This document shows positions 60,521 through 64,000 of a stretch of 64,000 bases of DNA, piece after piece. The stretch comes from Caballeronia catudaia. Its GTDB lineage: Bacteria; Pseudomonadota; Gammaproteobacteria; Burkholderiales; Burkholderiaceae. How positions within the stretch are numbered: position 1 is the stretch's first letter; each line of letters opens with the position of its first letter. The notes below the pieces were generated by a model, which was not told where the DNA came from, searched no databases, and saw nothing but the letters and a program-made list of their open reading frames with translations. The DNA lies in the NCBI RefSeq assembly GCF_001544755.2, contig NZ_FCOF02000026.1, positions 28,112-92,111 of the forward strand, read 5' to 3'. The position numbers and the translations under genes were made by a program.

Positions 60521-61756
60521 TCAACTCCCGATGTAATCAAACAACGACATCTTCTGAATCTGCGAAAACGCCATCTGCGCGGCCTGCAGCGAATTCTGCG
60601 TCAACTCATACTGACTGATCGACGATACGAGATCGATGCTCGTCAAATTCGCGATGTCGCTCGCGGTCTGCGTCTGGCTCGTCTGCATGGCGGTCTGCGT
60701 CGACTGCACTTCCTGTTCGCGTCCGCCCACCACCGTCTGCGCCGACAGCACATTGTTGAACGTGTTGCCGATCTTCGTGCCGGCCGTCGTCAGCGCATTG
60801 GTGAGCTTCGCCTGCGCTTCCGGCGATCCCGTTGGCTGCTTCAGTGCGTTCACGATGGTGTCGAGCGCCGCAAAGATGTCGTTGTTCTCCGTCGCCGCAG
60901 GCTGCACGGTGAAGCTGTCGCCATCCGCAGGCGCGCCTCCGATCGTCACCTTCTGGCCGCCCAGCGCGATATCGGCCTTGTCCTTGTACTGGACATTCGT
61001 CGGCAGCGTGGCGTCCGCCGGGTCCGACGTGACCGAATAGCTCGTCGTGCCGTCCGTTTGCGAGATCGAGAACGTGACCGTGTACTTGCTCGTGTTGCCC
61101 TTGTCGCTCGTATCGGTCACGCTCACCGGGCTGATCGTCCCCGTGCCCGCGTTCGCAGCGCCCGCGCGCGACACCGGATCGCTTTCGATCGGCGACACGC
61201 TCTGGAAAATCGACACGCCCGTGTCGCCCACGGTCATCGAGCGGCCCTCGCTGATCTGCACCGAACGCTGACCGAAGTCGCCGGAGTAATTCGCGCCGAC
61301 GCCCGACGGATCGTTCGAGAACGGCGCCGTGCCGCCCTTGAGACCCGAGAAGATGTAGTTGCCGCTGCTGTCCGTGGTGTTCGCGAGGCCGAAAAGCTGA
61401 TCACGCAGACCCTGGATCGCGTTGGCGACCGCCGAGCGGTCCGAATCGGTGAGCGAGCCATCGCCCGCATGCGCGATCTGCGTCTGGACGCTCTGCAGCA
61501 CGTCGCTCACGCCGCTCAACGTCGAGTCTTCCTGCTGCAGCGTCGAAAGCGCCGTCGTCTGGTTCGTGCTGTATTGCGCGAGCGCGCCGCTTTTCAGCGT
61601 GAGCCGCACGGCCTGCGCCGCGCCGAGCGGATCGTCGGACGCGGTGAGAATCCGCTTGCCCGACGAGATCTGCTGATACATCGACGCAAGCGTGCTCTGC
61701 TGGTCGCCCATCGAAGCGACGTTCAGGTTGAAGTACTGTGAACTGGAAATACGCAT
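60521..61756 (-). CDS. flgL: Flagellar hook-associated protein FlgL
   Basis: A 411-residue hook-filament junction protein. The flagellin-like N-terminus MRISSSQYFNLNVASMGDQQSTLASMYQQISSGKRILTASDDPLGAAQAVRL and the C-terminal helix SSISQYELTQNSLQAAQMAFSQIQKMSLFDYI are conserved. The start at 61756 is set by this N-terminus; the frame remains open for another 1.9 kb upstream as a shadow of flgK. It is 11 bp downstream of flgK. Confidence 0.95.
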   Translation of the reverse strand: MRISSSQYFNLNVASMGDQQSTLASMYQQISSGKRILTASDDPLGAAQAVRLTLKSGALAQYSTNQTTALSTLQQEDSTLSGVSDVLQSVQTQIAHAGDGSLTDSDRSAVANAIQGLRDQLFGLANTTDSSGNYIFSGLKGGTAPFSNDPSGVGANYSGDFGQRSVQISEGRSMTVGDTGVSIFQSVSPIESDPVSRAGAANAGTGTISPVSVTDTSDKGNTSKYTVTFSISQTDGTTSYSVTSDPADATLPTNVQYKDKADIALGGQKVTIGGAPADGDSFTVQPAATENNDIFAALDTIVNALKQPTGSPEAQAKLTNALTTAGTKIGNTFNNVLSAQTVVGGREQEVQSTQTAMQTSQTQTASDIANLTSIDLVSSISQYELTQNSLQAAQMAFSQIQKMSLFDYIGS

Positions 61757-61767
61757 CGCGTTTAACC

Positions 61768-63711
61768 TCAGTTGAACATGCCGAGCAGCGACTGGAACAG
61801 CGTCGAGGCGGTCTGAATCACCTTGCTGTTCGCTTGATAGAGCTGCTGATACTGAATCAGATTGGCCGCTTCCTCGTTCAGGTTCACGCCCTGCACGGAT
61901 TGCTGCGCCGACGTCGCCTGCGTGTGCAGCGCGCTTTGCGCCGTGCTCGTCGCCTTGAGCTGGTTGGTCGTGTTGCCGATCGTGTTGATGTAGCTCGCGT
62001 AAGAGCTCGTCAGCGTTTCGGCGCCGCCGTCGAGCGACTTCGCCGACACGAGATTCGCCATCGCGAGCGCGTTGCTGCCGTCGCTCGTGCCGCCCTTGTT
62101 CTGCGCGATGGTGAATTTGTCGGCGTTCTTCGGCGTGCCGCTGATGGTCGCCGAAACACCATCGCCCGCGACGGTCATGCCCTTCGATGCATCGTAGGGA
62201 ATCATCGTGCCGGCTGTGTAGGCCGTTCCGCCGATGGTGAGGTCCACGTCCGAGGTGAAGCCCTTCGCCGTTGCGTCGTAGGTCAGGTTGATGTCGGCCG
62301 CGAGCGGGCTCTTCGTCACCGTCGCCGACGAGATCGATGCCGTGCCCGTGTTCGTGCTCGCCGCCGACGTCACCGCGGGCGACGCCGCCGCGATCGCCGC
62401 GCCTTTGGTCGTCGCGAGCTTGAAGTTGTCGAGCGCGGCGCGCGTCGGCTGGATCGTGAACGAGTCGCCCTTCGCGACATCGGTCAGCGCGGATACGTCG
62501 ATGTTCAGGCCGCCGATCGTCTTGTTCGTCTCCGTCGCCGGATCGATGGTGCCGAGCGTCTGGCCGCTCGCCGGGTCTGTCACGTTGAACTTGCTGCCGT
62601 CGTAGGTAACGGTGAAATCGTTCGCGGGCGGCTGCGTGCCATCGGCGATCGTCGCCGTCGGCGTGTGCGTTCCCTTGTTGCGCGCGTTGGCCAGGATATT
62701 CGGGTCGCTGGTCGCGAACAGCTTGCCGCCGGGCTGGCCGTTGAGGTCGAGGCCGAGCGCGTTCTGACCGTTCAGTTGATTGGCGAAGCTGGTCGCGATG
62801 GCGCCGAGTTGCGCCTGCGCCGGATCGAGCGTTTGCGTGCGGAAGTCGATCAGGCCGCCGATCACGCCGCCCGTGAGCGTCGAATTCTCGATGTATTGCG
62901 TCGTCGCGGGTGTTGCCGTGCTGCCATCGCGATTCTGGAACGCGACGGTGAGCTCGCTCGGATCGGACGCCGATGGCACCGTTTGCAGCGCGTATTGCGT
63001 ATTGCCGACGACGAGCGGCTGCCCGTTGCCGATGAACACGTTGTAGTTGCCGTCCTGCTGCACCACCTGCACGCCGATGACCGAGCTCAGATTCGACACG
63101 AGCTGATCGCGCTGATCGAGCAGCTGGTTCGGCTGCTGGCCGCCTGCGCTGGCGATGTTGATCTGCTTGTTGAGATCGGCGATCTGCTGCGAGTAGCTGT
63201 TGACCTGCGAGACGGCGCTGGTCAGTTGCGTGTTGACGCTCTGGCGCAGCTGATCGTGCTGCTCGCCCGCGGAATTGATCTGATCGGCGAGCGTCTGCGC
63301 GCTGCTCATCAGCGACTGGCGCGCGGCCGTGCTGCTTGCCGAATTCGCGACCGACTGCAGGCCCGAGAAGTAGTTCGTGATGCCTTGCGCGATGCCTTTG
63401 GTCGGATCGCCGACGAGGTTGTTCAGTTGCGAGATGAGCGAGTAATACGTGCTTGCTGCGCTGCTCGACGCTTGTGTGTTGTTCACCTGCGTCGTGAGGT
63501 ACTGGCTGTACTGGCGCGACACGGTGACGGCCTGCACGCCATTGCCGAGATAACCCGAGCCGGTGAACTGGCCTGATGCTTCCTGATACGAGACCTTTTC
63601 GAGCGTATAGCCCGGCGTCGCGGCGTTGCTGATGTTCTGCCCTGTCGTCGTCAGGCCCCATTGGGCCGCATTCAGACCGGAAAGACCAATGCTGAAGATG
63701 TTATTGGACAT
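61768..63711 (-). CDS. flgK: Flagellar hook-associated protein FlgK
   Basis: A 647-residue protein starting MSNNIFSIGLSGLNAAQWGLTTTGQNISNAATPGYTLEKVSYQ, the standard rod/hook motif. The C-terminus EEAANLIQYQQLYQANSKVIQTASTLFQSLLGMF is the second coiled-coil half. The ATG at 63711 is chosen over an in-frame extension with no similarity. A sigma-28-type promoter is present upstream. Confidence 0.96.
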   Translation of the reverse strand: MSNNIFSIGLSGLNAAQWGLTTTGQNISNAATPGYTLEKVSYQEASGQFTGSGYLGNGVQAVTVSRQYSQYLTTQVNNTQASSSAASTYYSLISQLNNLVGDPTKGIAQGITNYFSGLQSVANSASSTAARQSLMSSAQTLADQINSAGEQHDQLRQSVNTQLTSAVSQVNSYSQQIADLNKQINIASAGGQQPNQLLDQRDQLVSNLSSVIGVQVVQQDGNYNVFIGNGQPLVVGNTQYALQTVPSASDPSELTVAFQNRDGSTATPATTQYIENSTLTGGVIGGLIDFRTQTLDPAQAQLGAIATSFANQLNGQNALGLDLNGQPGGKLFATSDPNILANARNKGTHTPTATIADGTQPPANDFTVTYDGSKFNVTDPASGQTLGTIDPATETNKTIGGLNIDVSALTDVAKGDSFTIQPTRAALDNFKLATTKGAAIAAASPAVTSAASTNTGTASISSATVTKSPLAADINLTYDATAKGFTSDVDLTIGGTAYTAGTMIPYDASKGMTVAGDGVSATISGTPKNADKFTIAQNKGGTSDGSNALAMANLVSAKSLDGGAETLTSSYASYINTIGNTTNQLKATSTAQSALHTQATSAQQSVQGVNLNEEAANLIQYQQLYQANSKVIQTASTLFQSLLGMFN

Positions 63712-63767
63712 GCGTGAATCCTGGTGAGGCGGCGAGGGAGCTGGCGCTGCCGCATGGCTTGATGTGT

Positions 63768-63794
63768 ATATCGGCGGATTGGCGGGGAAGTTGA
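63768..63794 (-). promoter_or_regulatory. Sigma-28 (FliA) promoter for flgKL
   Basis: Minus strand TCAACTTC (63794-63787), 11 bp, then GCCGATAT (63775-63768). The -10 matches GCCGATAA at 7 of 8 positions and spacing is exact. It lies 57 bp before the flgK ATG. flgKL is a class III unit in enterics, consistent with this. Confidence 0.65.
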
Positions 63795-63914
63795 GCGTTT
63801 GCGCGCCTTGCGTTGCGAGGACGGTTGTTGCGATGGGGCCATTATGGGTGGGGTTGCGCAATGGCTATTGCCCGAAGAGCTGGGGTTTTATGGCTGGCGG
63901 CCTCAAAAGCGAGG

Positions 63915-63944
63915 TGCAACACCTATCTCGTATAAGGTGTTGCA
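63915..63944. repeat. Perfect 10-bp inverted repeat directly before the transposase ATG
   Basis: TGCAACACCT (63915-63924) and AGGTGTTGCA (63935-63944) pair around a 10-nt loop, and the ATG follows at once. It may be part of the insertion-sequence end or a hairpin that limits transposase translation. The opposite end is outside the window. Confidence 0.6.
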
Positions 63945-64000
63945 ATGCCCGACAAAACTACTTCATACCAGCACCTTCAACCTGAAGAACGCCTCGCCAT
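63945..64000 (+). mobile_element. IS30-like transposase, N-terminus only (cut by window end)
   Basis: ATG at 63945 encodes MPDKTTSYQHLQPEERLA before the window ends. The YxxLxPEER pattern resembles the N-terminal helix-turn-helix of IS30-family transposases (xLTxEERxxI). Only 18 full codons are visible, so the family call rests on this short motif and the adjoining inverted repeat. Confidence 0.5.

Noticed and set aside
60521..63661. A 1046-codon open frame on the minus strand spanning flgL and most of flgK
   Set aside because: Only the last 411 codons are FlgL. The rest is a frame-shifted shadow of flgK with Arg/Gln-rich, family-less sequence, and FlgL's true start is recognisable at 61756.

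Overview
The window is high-GC, densely coded beta-proteobacterial chromosome. The protein types, the gene order (cca-GST, pxpBCA-DUF969-DUF979, ahcY-holin-metF, fliE/fliF...fliR, flgKL) and a Burkholderia-type flagellar locus point to Burkholderiaceae, most likely Caballeronia or Paraburkholderia. Genus is an inference from composition and synteny. No rRNA, tRNA or CRISPR array was seen.

Layout. 1-6000: housekeeping genes (truncated cca, a GST, a nucleotide-sugar-epimerase-like NAD-binding protein, lytic transglycosylase slt, 5-formyl-THF cyclo-ligase, a winged-helix regulator). 6060-10444: 5-oxoproline utilisation (pxpB, pxpC, pxpA) plus the paired membrane proteins DUF969/DUF979, preceded by three in-phase 11-bp repeats. 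10492-27308: a 13-gene minus-strand exopolysaccharide (EPS) locus with lower GC than its surroundings. It holds ugd, manC/algA, a shortened priming glycosyltransferase, Wza, Wzb, Wzc, Wzy, four glycosyltransferases, a Wzx/MurJ-like flippase and a secreted GH39-like hydrolase. It is fed by an unusual ~800-bp AT-rich upstream region. 28115-34965: a TraB/GumN protein and a dppABCDF peptide transporter. 35298-38200: the S-adenosylhomocysteine recycling operon ahcY-holin-metF, led by a recognisable SAH riboswitch. 38274-44332: lrgAB with a divergent LysR regulator, a DUF937-TM-OmpA protein, and an AidB-like acyl-CoA dehydrogenase.

44329-63711: flagellar genes. Minus-strand units are fliS-fliT-fliK-like-flhB-C-like, fliE, and flgK-flgL. 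Plus-strand units are fliFGHIJK, fliLMNO and fliPQR. Sigma-28-type promoters can be read upstream of fliS and flgK. The fliL and fliP units start with nearly the same ~65-bp leader, a candidate flagellar class II operator, and fliP is preceded by a 25-codon ORF joined to it by TAATG. The window ends inside an IS30-like transposase.

The most unusual structure is a pair of ~620-660-bp non-coding elements (54552-55211 and 59874-60492). Each has ~200-bp inverted arms around a ~200-bp core, and they bracket fliL-fliR. Hairpins are nested inside the arms. No protein-coding explanation fits. They look like a dispersed palindromic repeat family.
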